Shown: positions 9,225-20,155 of the stretch, piece after piece | Layout of the letters: every line of letters starts with the position of its first letter | How positions within the stretch are numbered: position 1 is the stretch's first letter | Assembly (NCBI RefSeq): GCF_030409945.1 | Contig: NZ_JAUFQV010000028.1 | Coordinates: 1 to 64,000, forward strand | Source: Vibrio tapetis subsp. quintayensis | GTDB taxonomy: Bacteria > Pseudomonadota > Gammaproteobacteria > Enterobacterales > Vibrionaceae | Direction: 5' to 3' | DNA length: 64,000 nucleotides | Translations under genes and position numbers: made by a program | Notes under the pieces: model-generated | Databases searched by the model: none | What the model was told of the DNA's origin: nothing | What the model saw: only the letters and a program-made list of their open reading frames with translations

Positions 9225-11801
9225 ATGCAAGAGCAATATAACCCGCAAGAAATTGAACAAAAAGTTCAAGAGCACTGGGATAACAACGAAACTTTCGTTG
9301 TTACTGAAGACTCAACGAAAGATAAATTTTACTGCCTGTCTATGTTCCCGTACCCAAGTGGTCGACTGCACATGGGTCACGTACGTAACTACACCATCGG
9401 TGATGTGGTATCTCGTTTCCAACGTCTGCAAGGCAAAAACGTTATGCAGCCTATCGGTTGGGATGCATTCGGCCTACCCGCTGAAAACGCAGCTGTTAAA
9501 AACAACACGGCACCTGCACCGTGGACATATGAAAACATCGAATACATGAAAAACCAGCTTAAGCTATTGGGCTTTGGTTACGATTGGAAACGTGAGTTCG
9601 CAACTTGTACACCAGAGTACTACCGTTGGGAGCAAGAATTCTTTACTAAGCTTTACGAAAAAGGCCTAGTGTACAAAAAGACTTCTTCTGTTAACTGGTG
9701 CCCGAATGACCAAACTGTACTTGCTAACGAACAAGTAGAAGACGGTTGCTGCTGGCGTTGTGACACTCCTGTTGAACAAAAGAAGATTCCACAGTGGTTT
9801 ATTAAGATCACAGAATACGCACAAGAGCTGCTAGATGATCTAGACAACCTTGAAGGTTGGCCTGAAATGGTGAAAACCATGCAGCGTAATTGGATTGGTC
9901 GCTCAGAAGGTGTTGAGCTGTCTTTTACCGTTAATGGTGAAGAAGCGCCTCTAGAAGTCTACACAACCCGTCCAGACACGCTAATGGGTGTGACATACGT
10001 TGGCATCGCAGCTGGTCACCCACTTGCAGAAAAAGCGTCAAAGACAAATCCAGAACTTGCTGCGTTCGTAGACGAATGCCGTAACACCAAAGTTGCTGAG
10101 GCAGAACTCGCAACAATGGAAAAGAAAGGCATGGATACTGGCTTAACCGCTATCCACCCGCTTAACGGTCGTGAAGTGCCAATCTTCGTTGCTAACTTCG
10201 TATTGATGGATTACGGCACAGGCGCTGTTATGGCCGTTCCTGCACATGACCAACGTGACTACGAGTTCGCAACTAAGTACAAACTAGACATCGTTCCTGT
10301 CATCAAACCTGAAGATGGCAGCGAGCTTGACGTTTCTGAAGTGGCTTACACTGAAAAAGGCGTATTGTTTGATTCTGGTGAGTTTGACGGCCTAGCGTTC
10401 CAAGACGCATTCGATGCTATCTCAGCTAAATTAGAAGCAGAAGGCAAAGGCAAGAAAACGGTTAACTTCCGTCTACGTGACTGGGGTGTTTCTCGTCAAC
10501 GTTACTGGGGTGCGCCAATCCCTATGGTAACAACAGCTGATGGTGAAGTTCACCCAGTGCCTGCAGATCAACTACCGGTTATTCTGCCAGAAGACGTCGT
10601 AATGGACGGCGTGACTAGCCCTATCAAAGCCGATAAGTCTTGGGCTGAGACCACTTTCAATGGTGAACCAGCACTGCGTGAAACCGATACCTTCGATACC
10701 TTTATGGAATCATCTTGGTACTACGCACGTTACTGTTCGCCACAAGCAGACGACATTCTAGACCCTGCTAAAGCAAACTACTGGCTACCTGTTGACCAGT
10801 ACGTGGGTGGCATCGAGCATGCTTGTATGCACCTATTGTACTCTCGCTTCTTCCACAAATTGCTACGTGATGCAGGCTATGTAACGTCTGACGAACCGTT
10901 CAAGCAACTTCTTTGTCAAGGTATGGTACTAGCCGACGCTTTCTACCACACGAACGAGAAAGGCACTAAAGAGTGGGTTGCCCCAACGGACGTAACGATT
11001 GAACGCGATGCAAAAGGCCGCATTGAAACCGCCGTTGATGACCAAGGTCGTAACGTTGAGCACTCAGGCATGATCAAAATGTCTAAGTCTAAGAACAACG
11101 GTATCGACCCACAAGAAATGGTCGACAAATACGGTGCTGATACCGTGCGTCTATTCATGATGTTTGCTTCTCCTGCCGACATGACACTTGAATGGCAAGA
11201 GTCTGGCGTTGAAGGGGCTAACCGCTTCCTAAAACGTGTTTGGAAACTGGTTCACGCACATTCATCAAAAGGCGCTTCTGAAGCCGTTGATGTTGCTGCT
11301 CTGTCAGGCAACCAAAAAGCACTTCGCCGTGACGTGCACAAAACCATCGCAAAAGTAACGGATGATATTGGTCGTCGCCAAACATTCAACACCGCTATCG
11401 CTGCAATCATGGAATTGATGAACAAACTGGCGAAGGCTCCACAAGAATCAGTGCAAGATCGCGCTATCCTTGATGAGGCACTAAAAGCCGTTGTTCGCAT
11501 GCTTTACCCAATGACTCCACACATCTCGTACGAAATGTGGATGGCATTAGGCGAATCAGATGTTGATACAGCAACATGGCCAACTTTCGATGAGAAAGCA
11601 TTGGTTGAAGATGAAAAAACCATCGTTGTTATGATCAATGGTAAATTGCGAGCAAAACTCACCGTTGCCGCTGATGCCACTGAAGAGCAAGTTCGTGAAC
11701 TTGGCCTTAACGACGAGAACGCGATTAAGTTCTTAGACGGACTAACTATCCGTAAAGTGATCTACGTACCAGGAAAACTTCTGAACATCGTAGCGAACTA
11801 G
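9225..11801 (+). CDS. leuS: Leucyl-tRNA synthetase
   Basis: 858 residues, full length. Class Ia synthetase charging tRNA-Leu. The HIGH motif is HMGH at residues 49-52 and the KMSKS loop is at 618-622. The CP1 editing domain lies in between, with [13 protein letters not shown] and [16 protein letters not shown] as recognisable editing-site segments. The C-terminal anticodon-binding and extension domains are complete. Transcribed away from the ybeL-like gene and ended by a strong terminator before lptE. Confidence 0.98.
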   Translation: MQEQYNPQEIEQKVQEHWDNNETFVVTEDSTKDKFYCLSMFPYPSGRLHMGHVRNYTIGDVVSRFQRLQGKNVMQPIGWDAFGLPAENAAVKNNTAPAPWTYENIEYMKNQLKLLGFGYDWKREFATCTPEYYRWEQEFFTKLYEKGLVYKKTSSVNWCPNDQTVLANEQVEDGCCWRCDTPVEQKKIPQWFIKITEYAQELLDDLDNLEGWPEMVKTMQRNWIGRSEGVELSFTVNGEEAPLEVYTTRPDTLMGVTYVGIAAGHPLAEKASKTNPELAAFVDECRNTKVAEAELATMEKKGMDTGLTAIHPLNGREVPIFVANFVLMDYGTGAVMAVPAHDQRDYEFATKYKLDIVPVIKPEDGSELDVSEVAYTEKGVLFDSGEFDGLAFQDAFDAISAKLEAEGKGKKTVNFRLRDWGVSRQRYWGAPIPMVTTADGEVHPVPADQLPVILPEDVVMDGVTSPIKADKSWAETTFNGEPALRETDTFDTFMESSWYYARYCSPQADDILDPAKANYWLPVDQYVGGIEHACMHLLYSRFFHKLLRDAGYVTSDEPFKQLLCQGMVLADAFYHTNEKGTKEWVAPTDVTIERDAKGRIETAVDDQGRNVEHSGMIKMSKSKNNGIDPQEMVDKYGADTVRLFMMFASPADMTLEWQESGVEGANRFLKRVWKLVHAHSSKGASEAVDVAALSGNQKALRRDVHKTIAKVTDDIGRRQTFNTAIAAIMELMNKLAKAPQESVQDRAILDEALKAVVRMLYPMTPHISYEMWMALGESDVDTATWPTFDEKALVEDEKTIVVMINGKLRAKLTVAADATEEQVRELGLNDENAIKFLDGLTIRKVIYVPGKLLNIVAN

Positions 11802-11851
11802 TCACAATAAGCTGAGCCAACTGAAACTAATTCAAGGTTCAGTAATCGAAT

Positions 11852-11884
11852 AAAACAGGGTGAGTAATCACCCTGTTTATTTGG
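11852..11884 (+). terminator. Terminator after leuS
   Basis: An 11-bp perfect stem AAACAGGGTGA/TCACCCTGTTT with a GTAA loop, followed by an AT/T-rich tract. Confidence 0.88.
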
Positions 11885-11952
11885 TTTTTATCAGTGCTTT
11901 TTTACAGAGCATTTATAAAAGCCTATTTTGCTAATTCCAAGGGAGTTCTTTA

Positions 11953-12528
11953 GTGAACCGTCTTTTTTCCTCTCCATCTATCCGTTTATTTATCGTCGCA
12001 TCGATTGCCGTGCTGACGACCGCCTGTGGTTTCAGCTTCCGTGGTACGTACTTACTACCAGACGAAGTGTCTCGCTTGTCTTTCACAAGTTACGATTCGT
12101 ACAGCGCGTTAACCCGTTACGTGCGTACTGAGCTGCACATGAATGGCGTAGACATGGTTGCCCCGTCTGAAAGCACCCCTAATCTGCACCTAGTTAGCGG
12201 CTCTTCGGAAGAGCGTACCCTATCGCTGTATCAAAATAGCCGGGCAGCAGAATATGAATTAACGTACACCGCAGAATTCCGAGTGACGATTCCAAACGTG
12301 GGTAGCCAAACGTATTCCACCACCGTTAACCGCAGTTACCTTGATAACCCATTAACCGCCCTAGCAAAATCAGAAGAAAAAGAAATGATTCTGGATGAAA
12401 TGGAAAAGCTAGCGGCTCGTCAGATCTTGCGTCAAATGGCACGATTAAAAGCAGAGCTCGAAAAAGAAGAGCAACTCATTGACGAAGGTGTCACTCAAAG
12501 CACTGAAACAAAATTGGAAGAGTTATAA
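11953..12528 (+). CDS. lptE: LPS-assembly lipoprotein LptE
   Basis: 191 residues from a GTG start preceded by GGGAG. A lipoprotein signal ends in the lipobox LTTAC (cysteine about residue 25), followed by GFSFRGTYLLPDEV, typical of LptE (formerly RlpB). LptE plugs the LptD barrel in the outer membrane and helps place lipopolysaccharide on the cell surface. Genomic order leuS-lptE-holA is conserved in gammaproteobacteria. Only five bases separate it from holA, so the two are co-transcribed. Confidence 0.95.
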   Translation: MNRLFSSPSIRLFIVASIAVLTTACGFSFRGTYLLPDEVSRLSFTSYDSYSALTRYVRTELHMNGVDMVAPSESTPNLHLVSGSSEERTLSLYQNSRAAEYELTYTAEFRVTIPNVGSQTYSTTVNRSYLDNPLTALAKSEEKEMILDEMEKLAARQILRQMARLKAELEKEEQLIDEGVTQSTETKLEEL

Positions 12529-12533
12529 TCGTC

Positions 12534-13550
12534 ATGCGCATTTTTGCTGACAAATTACCAGAACATCTGGAACGACAACTCTTCCCGATTTATATGATCA
12601 TTGGTAGCGAACCACTGCTTATCCACGAAAGCAGGCAGGCCATTCATCAAAAAGCTCAACAATCAGGCTTTGATGAAAAACACCGCTTCGCATTGGATGC
12701 ACAACTGGATTGGAACCAAGTCTACGACTGCTGCCAAGCATTAAGCTTGTTCTCCACTCGCCAAATTATCGAGCTTGAAGTGCCAGATTCAGGGCTTCCT
12801 GCTGGCGCGGCAAAAGAGTTAACCCAATTAGTGAGTGTTCTGAACCCAGACATACTGTTGATCTTTATTGGCCAGAAAATCACACGTCAGCAAGAGAGCA
12901 GTAAGTGGTTTAAGTCCCTTTCGGCTAACGCTGCGATCGTTAACTGCCTAACACCAGACATCAATCGCCTGCCTCAATTTGTTGCGCAGCGTTGCCGAGC
13001 TCTTAATTTAGTGGCTGACACGCAAGCAACTCAAATGCTCGCGCAATGGCATGAGGGCAACTTATTAGCGCTCTCGCAAAGCTTAGAAAAACTGGCGCTC
13101 ATTTATCCCGATGGCCAACTAACATTAGTGCGTGTTGAAGAAGCATTAAGCCGCCATAACCATTTCACCCCATTTCAGTGGGTCGATGCACTACTGGCCG
13201 GGCAAAGTAAGCGTGCACAACGAATTCTACGTCAGTTAGAGTCTGAAAGTGTTGAAGCCATCATCATGCTTCGCACCATACAAAAAGAGCTATTACTCTT
13301 ACTCGAAATACACAGCGAGATGACTCAACAGCCCATCAGCCGTATATTTGAAACTCGACGTATTTGGCAAATCAAACGCCCCTTGTATAACGCGGCGATT
13401 GGGCGGCTTCAGCCCGCTAAATTGGCACAACTATTGTCGCTAGTGACCAAAGCTGAAATCGAAAGTAAAACAAGTTACGGCTCCGTTTGGCCATTACTTG
13501 CGCAGTTATCGCTTGAGTGTTGCGCACCTGACGCACTCATCCCTAGCTGA
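12534..13550 (+). CDS. holA: DNA polymerase III delta subunit HolA
   Basis: 338 residues, close to the 343 of E. coli HolA. The delta subunit is the clamp-loader wrench that opens the beta sliding clamp. The sequence has the characteristic start [22 protein letters not shown] and the Walker-A-like but degenerate [10 protein letters not shown] segment; delta does not hydrolyse ATP. The helical clamp-loader collar domain fills the C-terminal third. Directly follows lptE. Confidence 0.95.
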   Translation: MRIFADKLPEHLERQLFPIYMIIGSEPLLIHESRQAIHQKAQQSGFDEKHRFALDAQLDWNQVYDCCQALSLFSTRQIIELEVPDSGLPAGAAKELTQLVSVLNPDILLIFIGQKITRQQESSKWFKSLSANAAIVNCLTPDINRLPQFVAQRCRALNLVADTQATQMLAQWHEGNLLALSQSLEKLALIYPDGQLTLVRVEEALSRHNHFTPFQWVDALLAGQSKRAQRILRQLESESVEAIIMLRTIQKELLLLLEIHSEMTQQPISRIFETRRIWQIKRPLYNAAIGRLQPAKLAQLLSLVTKAEIESKTSYGSVWPLLAQLSLECCAPDALIPS

Positions 13551-13561
13551 TCGAAAAAGCG

Positions 13562-13570
13562 TGCTATACT
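13562..13570 (+). promoter_or_regulatory. Extended -10 promoter element for rsfS
   Basis: TGCTATACT gives TG-N-TATACT, a near-consensus extended -10, about 40 bases before the rsfS start. No convincing -35 at 17 bp, which is usual for extended -10 promoters. It would let rsfS-rlmH-mrdA-rodA be transcribed independently of leuS-lptE-holA. Confidence 0.5.
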
Positions 13571-13609
13571 CCTGCCCGCTTTAAATTGACTAATTTTGAG
13601 GAAACTACC

Positions 13610-13927
13610 TTGCAACTTGAACAACTGAAAGACTTTTTAGCTGACAAAGCTGACGACATGAAAGCAGAAAACATCGTAATGATTGACGTACAAGGCAAAT
13701 CATCAGTAACGGATTACATGATTGTTTGTACTGGTACTTCAAAGCGCCATGTTGTTTCTATTGCTGATCACGTATCACGCGAAGCGAAAAAAGCAGGTCT
13801 AGAGCCTTTAGGCGTTGACGGTGAACAAGAAGGCGAATGGGTTGTTGTTGATCTTGGCTCTACTATGGTTCACGTTATGCAAGATACGCATCGCGAGCTA
13901 TACCAACTAGAAAAACTGTGGAGCTAA
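13610..13927 (+). CDS. rsfS: Ribosomal silencing factor RsfS
   Basis: 105 residues from a TTG start, the same length as E. coli RsfS; GAGGA lies seven bases upstream. The longer reading frame from 13586 would run through the ribosome-binding site. RsfS binds ribosomal protein L14 and blocks 30S-50S joining when nutrients are short. Conserved signatures [18 protein letters not shown] and [19 protein letters not shown] are intact. Next gene rlmH starts four bases after its stop. Confidence 0.95.
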   Translation: MQLEQLKDFLADKADDMKAENIVMIDVQGKSSVTDYMIVCTGTSKRHVVSIADHVSREAKKAGLEPLGVDGEQEGEWVVVDLGSTMVHVMQDTHRELYQLEKLWS

Positions 13928-13931
13928 TTCG

Positions 13932-14402
13932 TTGAAGATTCAACTGATCGCTGTTGGCACAAAAATGCCGAAATGGGTGGAAGAAGGCTTTACTGAATAT
14001 CGCCGTCGCTTCCCTCATGACATGCCTTTAGAACTGATTGAAATCACCGCAGGTAAACGCGGTAAAAACGCAGACATTGCTCGTATCTTGCAAAAAGAAG
14101 GCGAAGCTATGTTAGCAGCAGTTCCAAAGGGTAACCGCATTGTCACGCTTGATATTCCTGGAAAGCCTTGGAATACAGAGCAACTTGCCCAGCAATTAGA
14201 GAATTGGAAACTCGACGCACGCGATGTGTCGATTCTCATCGGTGGCCCAGAGGGCTTAGCACCAGCATGTAAAGCGGCGGCTGAGCAAAGCTGGTCACTT
14301 TCGCCATTAACACTTCCGCATCCGTTGGTGCGTGTTGTTATGGCAGAAAGCTTATACCGTGCGTGGAGCATAACCGCGAACCACCCTTACCACCGAGAAT
14401 AG
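13932..14402 (+). CDS. rlmH: 23S rRNA pseudouridine(1915) N3-methyltransferase RlmH
   Basis: 156 residues from a TTG start. SPOUT-class methyltransferase that acts on assembled 70S ribosomes at helix 69. The C-terminal trefoil-knot SAM site is visible in [11 protein letters not shown] and [20 protein letters not shown]. The end HPYHRE is the conserved family terminus. Paired with rsfS, as in most gammaproteobacteria. Confidence 0.95.
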   Translation: MKIQLIAVGTKMPKWVEEGFTEYRRRFPHDMPLELIEITAGKRGKNADIARILQKEGEAMLAAVPKGNRIVTLDIPGKPWNTEQLAQQLENWKLDARDVSILIGGPEGLAPACKAAAEQSWSLSPLTLPHPLVRVVMAESLYRAWSITANHPYHRE

Positions 14403-14408
14403 AATTCC

Positions 14409-16298
14409 ATGAGACGCATGCGCACCCAAATCCGAGATTACCATGCTGAGTCCGCGCTTTTCTCTCGTCGAGCCATTGTCGCGTTTGTCGGCATTGTAAC
14501 CTTGATGGGGGTGTTGCTGCTAAATCTCTATAATATTCAGGTTAACCAGTACCAAGACTACAAAACTCGTTCCAATGACAACCGAATTAAAGTGGTGCCT
14601 ATTGCGCCCAATCGCGGTCTAATTTACGATCGAAATGGCATATTACTGGCCGAAAATCGCCCCATTTTTAGCCTAGAGCTGACACCGGAAAAAATAGACG
14701 ACATCGACGATACCATCGCTCGACTACAAACATTTCTCGATATATCACCAGCCAGAGTCGACGCTTTTAACAAAGAGCGACGCCGCACCAGGCGATTTAA
14801 ATCCGTCCCGTTATTGACCCAACTAACAGAGAAGCAAGTTGCTTTATTTGCCGTCAATCAACATGAATTTAAAGGGGTTGAAGTTTCCGCTATTTTGAAG
14901 CGAAACTACCCGTTTGGCGCGTCTTTAACCCATGTTATTGGCTACGTTTCTCGCATTAATGATCGAGATTTAAACCGCTTAACACTGGAAGACAAAGCGG
15001 CAAATTATCAGGCAACTCGCGATATTGGTAAAATTGGTATTGAACGATTTTATGAAGATGTGCTTCATGGCACGGCTGGCTATCAAGAAGTTGAAGTCAA
15101 CAGCCGTGGCCGCGTCATCAGAACACTTAAATACGTACCGCCAATACCAGGGCAAGATATCGTTCTGAATTTAGACATCAACTTGCAAGATTTTATCTAC
15201 GGATTACTTGATGGCCGTCGTGGCTCAGCCATTGTCTTGGACCCATCAGATAATGGCGTACTTGCGATGGTATCTAGTCCAAGCTACAACCCGAACTCAT
15301 TTGTACATGGTATTTCTGGTAAAGACTACCGAGCACTGCTTGAAAACAAAGACCGCCCGTTGGTTAACCGTTCAACGTTAGGTATTTACCCGCCAGCATC
15401 AACCATTAAACCCTTTATGGCGGTGGCGGCATTACAAGAAAAAGTGATCACGACGAACACCACACGTAACGACCCAGGTTATTGGAAAATACCAAATTCA
15501 AAAACCAAGCCGTTTCGAGATTGGCTACGTTGGGGGCACGGTAAGGTCGACATCACCAAATCAATTGAAGAATCCGTCGACACTTTCTTCTATCAAATTG
15601 CCTATGACATGGGCATTGATCGTATTTCCGAATGGATGATGCTATTTGGCTTCGGCGATTACACCGGCATTGATATTCGAGAAGAAAGTAAAGCCAACAT
15701 GCCAACTCGCGAATGGAAAATGGGCCGCCATCGCCAACCTTGGTATCAAGGTGACACCATTCCGGTTGGTATCGGCCAAGGCTATTGGACCTCAACACCG
15801 ATGCAACTTGCGAAAGCCACTTCTGTATTAGTTAACAGAGGTACAGTCATGGCTCCGCACTTATTACGCGCAACGATCGACAAATCTGTTGAACCCTACA
15901 ATCGAATAATGGCCCCAATTGAAACTTATCCGCCCATTGAAGGGGTTCCAGATAAATACTGGGATATCGCTCTAAACGGCATGAAGCTGGTTAACCATGG
16001 CAAGCGCGGTACAGCAAGAAGGGCGTTCTATAAAACCGAATATCTAACCGGAGGAAAATCCGGGACCGCGCAGGTATTCGGCTTAAAAGAAGACCAAGAA
16101 TATAACGCAGACGAACTCGCAGAGCATTTACGCGACCACGCCCTTTATACCGGCTTTGCTCCATGGGAAGCACCAGAGCTTGTGGTTACTATCGTATTAG
16201 AAAATGCTGGCGGAGGTTCATCGCAAGGTGGCCCTGTCGTGCGTAAGATATTTGATCATGTATTGCTCAACAAAAAAGACGGTGATAAAGCACAATGA
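14409..16298 (+). CDS. mrdA: Penicillin-binding protein 2, elongasome transpeptidase
   Basis: 629 residues. One N-terminal transmembrane anchor (about residues 19-40) is followed by the pedestal dimerisation domain and the transpeptidase domain. The catalytic triad motifs are visible: SxxK as STIK around residue 331, SVD in [10 protein letters not shown], and KSG in GGKSGTAQ. It crosslinks lateral-wall peptidoglycan with RodA and MreBCD. Its stop overlaps the rodA start (ATGA), so translation is coupled. Confidence 0.97.
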   Translation: MRRMRTQIRDYHAESALFSRRAIVAFVGIVTLMGVLLLNLYNIQVNQYQDYKTRSNDNRIKVVPIAPNRGLIYDRNGILLAENRPIFSLELTPEKIDDIDDTIARLQTFLDISPARVDAFNKERRRTRRFKSVPLLTQLTEKQVALFAVNQHEFKGVEVSAILKRNYPFGASLTHVIGYVSRINDRDLNRLTLEDKAANYQATRDIGKIGIERFYEDVLHGTAGYQEVEVNSRGRVIRTLKYVPPIPGQDIVLNLDINLQDFIYGLLDGRRGSAIVLDPSDNGVLAMVSSPSYNPNSFVHGISGKDYRALLENKDRPLVNRSTLGIYPPASTIKPFMAVAALQEKVITTNTTRNDPGYWKIPNSKTKPFRDWLRWGHGKVDITKSIEESVDTFFYQIAYDMGIDRISEWMMLFGFGDYTGIDIREESKANMPTREWKMGRHRQPWYQGDTIPVGIGQGYWTSTPMQLAKATSVLVNRGTVMAPHLLRATIDKSVEPYNRIMAPIETYPPIEGVPDKYWDIALNGMKLVNHGKRGTARRAFYKTEYLTGGKSGTAQVFGLKEDQEYNADELAEHLRDHALYTGFAPWEAPELVVTIVLENAGGGSSQGGPVVRKIFDHVLLNKKDGDKAQ

Positions 16299-17413
16299 AA
16301 TTAAACCCAACGGGTCAGAACCGTAGCTTTTTTGATCGCCTGCACATCGACTTACCTATGTTATTGGGGATTTTACTGTTAATGGCCTTTGGTTTGGTCA
16401 TTATGTACAGTGCCAGTGGGCAAAGCCTAGCGATGATGGATCGCCAAGCCATGCGTATGGCGCTTTCTTTGGTTGTCATGTTTGTTCTTGCTCAGATCCC
16501 GCCTCGAACCTATGAAGCGCTTGCGCCTCTGCTGTTTGTTTCCGGGGCTCTGTTACTGCTTGGCGTACTGTTTTTTGGCGAATCCTCAAAGGGAGCCCAG
16601 CGGTGGCTCAACCTTGGATTCATCCGTTTTCAGCCTTCAGAGTTACTCAAGTTGGCCGTACCACTAATGGTGGCTCGTTACATAGGTAAGCAAGCACTAC
16701 CACCAACGATTCGAACTCTATTTGTTTCTTTGCTTATGGTCTTTATTCCAACCATATTAATTGCAAAACAACCGGATCTTGGCACGTCCATTTTGATTGC
16801 TGCTTCTGGTATTTTTGTTATCTTTTTGGCTGGGATCAGTTGGAAAATCATCGGGGCAGCCGCCATTGCGGTTGGCGCTTTTATCCCTGTGCTTTGGTTC
16901 TTCTTAATGCGGGAATACCAAAAAGTACGAGTGAAAACCTTGTTTAATCCGGAATCCGACCCTCTTGGTGCTGGCTACCACATTATTCAGAGTAAAATTG
17001 CTATCGGTTCTGGTGGCATGTCTGGTAAAGGTTGGCTTCATGGCACTCAATCACAATTAGAGTTTTTGCCCGAACGTCACACTGATTTCATCTTCGCTGT
17101 TATCGCTGAAGAATGGGGAATGATCGGCGTTATTGCACTCCTGAGTATTTACTTATTTATTATTGGTCGAGGCCTGATCCTCGCTAGTAAAGCTCAGACA
17201 GCCTTCGGCCGCATGATGGCAGGCAGTGTAGTACTGAGTTTCTTTGTCTACATTTTTGTAAATATTGGCATGGTGAGTGGCATCTTACCTGTAGTTGGGG
17301 TTCCCCTACCCCTTATTAGTTATGGTGGAACATCAATGGTGACGCTCATGGCAGGTTTTGGCATTTTAATGTCGATTCATACACACAGAAAAATGCTCTC
17401 TAAGGCGACCTAA
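16295..17413 (+). CDS. rodA: RodA peptidoglycan glycosyltransferase (SEDS)
   Basis: 372 residues with about ten membrane-spanning segments. SEDS-family polymerase that makes glycan strands for rod-shaped growth with PBP2. Conserved SEDS features include the [11 protein letters not shown] segment, the catalytic region around KQPDLGTSI, and the C-terminal [15 protein letters not shown] loop. Overlaps mrdA by four bases and is followed after four bases by rlpA. Confidence 0.97.
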   Translation: MKLNPTGQNRSFFDRLHIDLPMLLGILLLMAFGLVIMYSASGQSLAMMDRQAMRMALSLVVMFVLAQIPPRTYEALAPLLFVSGALLLLGVLFFGESSKGAQRWLNLGFIRFQPSELLKLAVPLMVARYIGKQALPPTIRTLFVSLLMVFIPTILIAKQPDLGTSILIAASGIFVIFLAGISWKIIGAAAIAVGAFIPVLWFFLMREYQKVRVKTLFNPESDPLGAGYHIIQSKIAIGSGGMSGKGWLHGTQSQLEFLPERHTDFIFAVIAEEWGMIGVIALLSIYLFIIGRGLILASKAQTAFGRMMAGSVVLSFFVYIFVNIGMVSGILPVVGVPLPLISYGGTSMVTLMAGFGILMSIHTHRKMLSKAT

Positions 17414-17417
17414 TATC

Positions 17418-18206
17418 ATGCTGAAAAAGATTCTACTGCTCGCTTTTGCAACACCTTTAATACTGGCTGGTTGCTCGAGTTCTGATAAAGGCCGCTATAG
17501 TATTGATGATGACCTAGCCCCAGCCAAACCGATTGCCGTTGAGCATCTTGAAGATGCGCACCCAAAATACGAACCTATCAGCTTAGGCGGCAACAAAGAC
17601 TACACCTTACGTGGTGGGTCTTATCAAATAGTAAAACAGCCTAAAGACTTCAAACAACAAGGCATTGCATCTTGGTACGGGAAAAAATTCCATGGCCACT
17701 TAACATCTAACGGTGAAGTTTATGACATGTACTCCATGTCGGCAGCACACAAAACATTGCCAATACCAAGCTATGTTAAGGTCACGAACAAAGACAACGA
17801 CAAAACGACGATAGTAAGAGTCAATGACCGCGGCCCCTTTCATGATGGACGAATCATCGATCTAAGTTACGCTGCAGCGTATAAACTGGACGTCCTAAAA
17901 ACAGGTACAGCCAACGTAGAAATCGAATACATCACGGTCGAAAAGCCAAGCAATACGCCACTGAATAATACCCATCAGTTTATTATTCAGTTCGCCGCAT
18001 CAAAAGATGGTGAAAAAGCGCGAACTTTAGCCCAGAAAATGGGTCAAAAACTATCAGTCAAAAGTTTTACCCAGGCAGATAAGTCGGTACACCGAATATT
18101 CCTTGGGCCCTTTACTGACGCAGATTTAACAAAAGCGACGTTGATCCAAGTACAATCGGAAGGTTATCCCTCCGCTTTTATTAAACGCTTTAGAGCACAA
18201 CCTTGA
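17418..18206 (+). CDS. rlpA: Septal ring lytic transglycosylase-type lipoprotein RlpA
   Basis: 262 residues. The signal ends in the lipobox LAGC (cysteine about residue 19). The double-psi beta-barrel domain (about residues 75-165) includes GIASWYGKKFHGHLTSNGE and VNDRGPFHDGRIIDLS, and a SPOR domain fills the last 75 residues, which binds denuded glycans at the division site. Outer-membrane lipoprotein. Whether the Vibrio protein has the lytic transglycosylase activity shown for P. aeruginosa RlpA is inferred from the family. Confidence 0.92.
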   Translation: MLKKILLLAFATPLILAGCSSSDKGRYSIDDDLAPAKPIAVEHLEDAHPKYEPISLGGNKDYTLRGGSYQIVKQPKDFKQQGIASWYGKKFHGHLTSNGEVYDMYSMSAAHKTLPIPSYVKVTNKDNDKTTIVRVNDRGPFHDGRIIDLSYAAAYKLDVLKTGTANVEIEYITVEKPSNTPLNNTHQFIIQFAASKDGEKARTLAQKMGQKLSVKSFTQADKSVHRIFLGPFTDADLTKATLIQVQSEGYPSAFIKRFRAQP

Positions 18207-18248
18207 CATGGACTGTGACAATAACAATTTCAATTTCGCTCTAACACT

Positions 18249-18277
18249 CTGACTTAGCCGATTGATTCTGCTAAGAT
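18249..18277 (+). promoter_or_regulatory. Predicted sigma-70 promoter of dacA
   Basis: -35 CTGACT (18249-18254), 17-bp spacer, -10 TAAGAT (18272-18277) extended by TGC. It sits about 45 bases before the dacA ATG in a 114-base gap after rlpA. Confidence 0.5.
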
Positions 18278-18320
18278 ACGGGCAGTTTAGCTTCAAAAAT
18301 TACATAACGATTATTAAAAA

Positions 18321-19499
18321 ATGAAAAAATCATACTTAAAAACTTTGCTCATTGCCTCAGCAGCTGTAACGGCTAGCTTGGCACCTTACGCACATTCAGC
18401 ACCAATTGTTGTCCCTGATGCTCCAGAGATTGCAGCAAAGGGTTACGTGTTGATGGATTTCAATTCAGGTAAAATACTTGCCGAAAAAGAAATGAACACG
18501 CGTCTTTCTCCTGCAAGTCTGACCAAGATGATGACAAGTTATGTTATCGGCCAAGAACTCGATCGCGGCAACATTGCCCTTAGCGATAAGGTAGTGGTCA
18601 GCAAAAATGCATGGGCGAAAAACTTCCCAGATTCATCAAAAATGTTCATCGAAGTGGGTACAACCGTCACTGTTGAAGAACTGAACCGCGGTATCATCAT
18701 TCAATCGGGCAACGATGCTTGTGTTGCAATGGCCGAGCACGTAGCAGGTTCTGAAGACGCATTCGTTGATCTGATGAACGCTTGGGCTAAGTCTATCGGT
18801 ATGGATGACAGCCACTTCGCCAACGTACACGGTTTAGATAACAACGAACTTTACTCAACGCCTTACGACATGGCTTTGCTTGGACAAGCACTTATCCGTG
18901 ACGTACCTGAAGAGTACCGTATCTACGCTGAAAAACAGTTTACCTACAACGGCATCACTCAATACAACCGTAACGGCTTGCTTTGGGATAAAAGCATGAA
19001 CGTAGATGGCATTAAAACTGGCCACACAAATAACGCAGGTTACAGCCTGGTTAGTTCTGCTACTCAAGGCAAAATGCGCTTAGTTGCAGCGGTTATGGGT
19101 ACAAAAAATGCGAATGCTCGTAAAGCCGAAAGTAAAAAACTACTGAATTACGGATTCCGCTTTTTTGAAACAGTCTCTCCTCATAAAGCAGGCGAAACGT
19201 TCGTAAGCGAGAAAATCTGGATGGGCGCAAGCGACACAGTCGCGCTAGGCGTTGCTGAAGATACATTCGTTACGCTTCCTCGTGGCCAAGCTAAAAACAT
19301 GAGCGCAAACTTTGTACTGGATACTGAACTGCAAGCTCCGATTAGCCAAGGTGACGTAGTAGGCCGTTTGTTCTACCAAGTTGACGGTGAAGACATCGCT
19401 GAATACCCACTTCTAGCACTAGAAAGTGTTGATGAAGGTAGCTTGTTCAGCCGATTGCTAGATTACATCGTTCTACTATTCAAGAGCTGGTTTAACTAA
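18321..19499 (+). CDS. dacA: D-alanyl-D-alanine carboxypeptidase PBP5
   Basis: 392 residues. A cleavable signal ending near AHSA (about residue 26) precedes a class A low-molecular-mass PBP domain with SxxK (S66-K69), SGN (129-131) and KTG (232-234). The C-terminal beta-sandwich is followed by an amphipathic membrane anchor (SLFSRLLDYIVLLFKSWFN). It trims the fifth D-Ala from peptidoglycan stem peptides in the periplasm. A terminator follows, then ybeD. Confidence 0.96.
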   Translation: MKKSYLKTLLIASAAVTASLAPYAHSAPIVVPDAPEIAAKGYVLMDFNSGKILAEKEMNTRLSPASLTKMMTSYVIGQELDRGNIALSDKVVVSKNAWAKNFPDSSKMFIEVGTTVTVEELNRGIIIQSGNDACVAMAEHVAGSEDAFVDLMNAWAKSIGMDDSHFANVHGLDNNELYSTPYDMALLGQALIRDVPEEYRIYAEKQFTYNGITQYNRNGLLWDKSMNVDGIKTGHTNNAGYSLVSSATQGKMRLVAAVMGTKNANARKAESKKLLNYGFRFFETVSPHKAGETFVSEKIWMGASDTVALGVAEDTFVTLPRGQAKNMSANFVLDTELQAPISQGDVVGRLFYQVDGEDIAEYPLLALESVDEGSLFSRLLDYIVLLFKSWFN

Positions 19500-19521
19500 A
19501 AATCCGCTGACATAATACTTT

Positions 19522-19544
19522 AAAAGCCGCCTAGTGCGGCTTTT
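19522..19544 (+). terminator. Terminator after dacA
   Basis: Perfect 9-bp stem AAAAGCCGC/GCGGCTTTT with a five-base loop and T run. Confidence 0.88.
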
Positions 19545-19619
19545 GTTGTTCTTGAGATCCTGTGCGAATGGCAGTACTATTCCGCACCGAAAATAACCAA
19601 ATTGGAGCATTCCATCACT

Positions 19620-19895
19620 ATGAACATCAACTCTGATGCAAAACTGAAAGATCTACTTGAGTTCCCTTGTCAGTTTACTTACAAGGTATTGGGCTACGCT
19701 AAGCCAGAACTACCAGAGTTGGTTCTTGCGGTTATTCAACGTCACGCTCCGGGTGATTACAGCCCAAGTGTTAAGCCAAGTGGCAAAGGCACTTACAATT
19801 CGGTCTCTGTAAGCATTACCGCGACGTCTATTGAACAAGTAGAAACCCTATACAAAGAATTGGGTGAAATCGACATTGTTCGCATGGTGCTTTAA
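19620..19895 (+). CDS. ybeD: YbeD family protein (DUF493)
   Basis: 91 residues from the ATG at 19620, with GGAG twelve bases upstream. Small ferredoxin-like, ACT-like fold family; conserved segments are [14 protein letters not shown] and the [16 protein letters not shown] strand. Located between dacA and lipB in Vibrio and E. coli alike. Function unproven; a regulatory or lipoate-linked role has been suggested only from context. Confidence 0.9.
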   Translation: MNINSDAKLKDLLEFPCQFTYKVLGYAKPELPELVLAVIQRHAPGDYSPSVKPSGKGTYNSVSVSITATSIEQVETLYKELGEIDIVRMVL

Positions 19896-19942
19896 TCACT
19901 CACACTGATGAGTTAAAAATTAAGTTCCGAAGCAACAATGTT

Positions 19943-19972
19943 AAAACAGCGACCACGAGTCGCTGTTTTTGT
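19943..19972 (+). terminator. Terminator after ybeD
   Basis: Stem AAAACAGCGA/TCGCTGTTTT with a short loop and trailing T run. Confidence 0.88.
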
Positions 19973-20108
19973 ATCTGCACACCACTCAACCACCTTACTT
20001 ATCCACTCAGTTCCGTTTTCTTTAAAATCTTTCAAACAGTTAGATTGAATTTATTCAAGATGTAACAACTTTGTCCGTTTATTGGTAGTTAGTTGTGCCA
20101 AACACGTT

Positions 20109-20114
20109 TATAAT
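20109..20114 (+). promoter_or_regulatory. Candidate -10 element for lipB-lipA
   Basis: A perfect TATAAT lies 42 bases before the lipB start, after the ybeD terminator. The -35 region at 17 bp (TAGTTA) is poor, so an activator or a different spacing is possible. The preceding 130 bases are AT-rich and hold no other feature I can name. Confidence 0.4.
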
Positions 20115-20155
20115 CCTTTTACTTTATATACTCTGAAGCACCTGAGGGTCTATCT